From: Streptomyces afghaniensis 772
GTDB lineage: Bacteria; Actinomycetota; Actinomycetes; Streptomycetales; Streptomycetaceae
Length of the DNA stretch: 41,386 nucleotides
NCBI GenBank assembly: GCA_000415505.1
Contig: KE354237.1
Coordinates: 1 to 41,386, forward strand
Direction of reading: 5' to 3'
This document shows positions 40,538 to 41,386 of this stretch, piece by piece. How positions within the stretch are numbered: the first letter of the stretch is position 1; each line of letters opens with the position of its first letter. The notes under the pieces were generated by a model. That model made no database searches, was not told where the DNA came from, and saw only the letters and a program-made list of their open reading frames with translations. The position numbers and the translations under genes were made by a program.

Positions 40538-41386
40538 TTACTTGAGACCGATCTTGTCGCAGGCGGCCTTGTACTTGCCGCTGCAGATCTCGCTCACGGT
40601 GTAGATGCCGTCCTTGATGACGGTGTCGTTGATGTTGTCCTTGGTCAGCGAGACGACCGGGACCAGGACGGAGGGGATGGCCTTGGTGGTCGGGCTGTCG
40701 ACCTTGTCCTTGGCGATCGAGTCGAGCGACTTGCCCTGGGCGAGGGCGACGGCCATCTCGGCCGCGACGTCCGCCTCCTGCGGGTAGGGCTTGTAGACGC
40801 TCATGTACTGCTCACCGGTGACGATGCGCTGCACGCCGGAGAGTTCGGCGTCCTGGCCGGTGACCGGGATGTCGGCGATGCCGGCGGCCTTCAGGGCGGT
40901 GATGATGCCGCCCGCCATGCCGTCGTTGGCGGAGTAGACGCCGACGATCTTGTCCTTGCCGAGGGCGGAGATGGCGCCCTCCATGTTGGCGTTGGCGTTC
41001 TCCGGCTTCCACTCCTTGGTGTCGTACTCGCGGCCGATCTTCACCTTGCCGTCGAGGACGGAGTGCGCGCCCTTCTTGAACTGGGCGGCGTTCGGGTCGG
41101 TGGACGACCCGTTCATCATGACGATCTGGCCGTCCTTGGCCTTGGAGCCCAGGGCCTTCAGCAGGGCCTCGCCCTGGGTCTTGCCGACGGTCTCGTTGTC
41201 GAACGAGGTGTAGGCGTCGATCGGGCCCTCGGCCAGGCGGTCGTAGGCGACGACGGGGATGCCGGCGTCCTTGGCCTTCTTCACCGAGCCGGCGATGGCC
41301 TTGGAGTCCACCGCGTCCACGATCAGCACGTCGACCTTGTTGGTCACCATCGTGTCGACCTGCTGGTTCTGCGTGCTGGCGTCCTG
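40538..41386 (-). CDS. xylF: Sugar-binding protein of a xylose/ribose-type ABC transporter (5' end outside window)
   Basis: The last 282 residues of a family-2/type-4 periplasmic-binding-protein-like domain are present; the signal peptide and start lie beyond the right edge, and the frame stays open to 41386. Typical segments are VDVLIVDAVDSKAIAGSVKKA, GIPVVAYDRL, VGVYSANDGMAGGIITAL and IPVTGQDAELSGVQRI, which match XylF/RbsB-type proteins (cleft residues Asp and Asn in AYDR and SANDGMA). First gene of the operon, followed after 196 bases of hairpin-rich spacer by the ATPase and permease. Confidence 0.87.
   Translation of the reverse strand, partial: QDASTQNQQVDTMVTNKVDVLIVDAVDSKAIAGSVKKAKDAGIPVVAYDRLAEGPIDAYTSFDNETVGKTQGEALLKALGSKAKDGQIVMMNGSSTDPNAAQFKKGAHSVLDGKVKIGREYDTKEWKPENANANMEGAISALGKDKIVGVYSANDGMAGGIITALKAAGIADIPVTGQDAELSGVQRIVTGEQYMSVYKPYPQEADVAAEMAVALAQGKSLDSIAKDKVDSPTTKAIPSVLVPVVSLTKDNINDTVIKDGIYTVSEICSGKYKAACDKIGLK

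Noticed and set aside
1-41386. tRNA, rRNA, CRISPR arrays, insertion sequences, phage genes
   Set aside because: I looked for cloverleaf-like segments, regularly spaced repeats and transposase or integrase motifs and saw none that hold up.

Overview
The window is a piece of a Streptomyces chromosome. Composition is very GC-rich with strong GC at third codon positions, many genes start with GTG, and many neighbours overlap by ATGA or GTGA. The centre carries the sporulation regulator whiI with a recognisable sigma-WhiG promoter, flanked by hemE, a DUF3000 gene, ribonuclease D and the thiolase/FadB pair. From memory this matches the whiI (SCO6029) neighbourhood of S. coelicolor.

Layout. 1-1.9 kb: the tail of an unseen gene, a CoA-disulfide-reductase-like flavoenzyme and a small unknown protein. 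2.0-11.8 kb: an accessory island. A LysE-type exporter and an XRE/MmyB-type regulator point left. A seven-gene operon points right: NtdA/NtdB/NtdC homologues (glucose 6-phosphate to kanosamine), an MFS exporter, SbnA/SbnB homologues (L-2,3-diaminopropionate synthesis) and an aspartate/ornithine-carbamoyltransferase-fold enzyme with altered acceptor-side motifs. 11.8-16.2 kb: conserved chromosome (hemE, DUF3000, whiI, rnd), with a degenerate copy of the hemE 3' end at the island junction. 16.3-23 kb: a beta-mannoside uptake and cleavage locus (two permeases, lipoprotein binding protein, GH2 beta-mannosidase, LacI regulator) with paired operator-like palindromes. 23-26.4 kb: beta-oxidation (thiolase plus FadB-type multifunctional enzyme). 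26.5-32.6 kb: a polysaccharide locus made of two convergent operons, one with a membrane-anchored CBM3-GH16-like protein and a Tat-type polysaccharide deacetylase, the other with a UDP-N-acetylhexosamine-type 6-dehydrogenase and a hyaluronan-synthase-like GT2. 32.8-34.3 kb: a propeller-like protein and a NYN/PIN-like protein. 34.5-38.1 kb: an APC amino-acid permease and dxs. 38.2-41.4 kb: a xylose/ribose-type ABC transporter; its binding protein runs off the right edge.

Most interesting system: the 4.07-11.81 kb operon joins two antimetabolite-type pathways. Kanosamine, once phosphorylated in target cells, inhibits glucosamine-6-phosphate synthase. Carbamoylated diaminopropionate (3-ureidoalanine, albizziine) is a glutamine analogue that hits glutamine amidotransferases, the class to which the same synthase belongs. 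There is no NRPS or ATP-grasp ligase in the window, but there are two exporter genes of different families. I infer a compact cluster exporting two cooperating small molecules, or a conjugate finished elsewhere. Its divergent regulator carries the only in-frame TTA (bldA-dependent) codon I found in the window, and the divergent promoter region holds two copies of one dyad. The second notable system is the HasA-like synthase with a WbpA-like dehydrogenase, which points to an acidic extracellular glycan.
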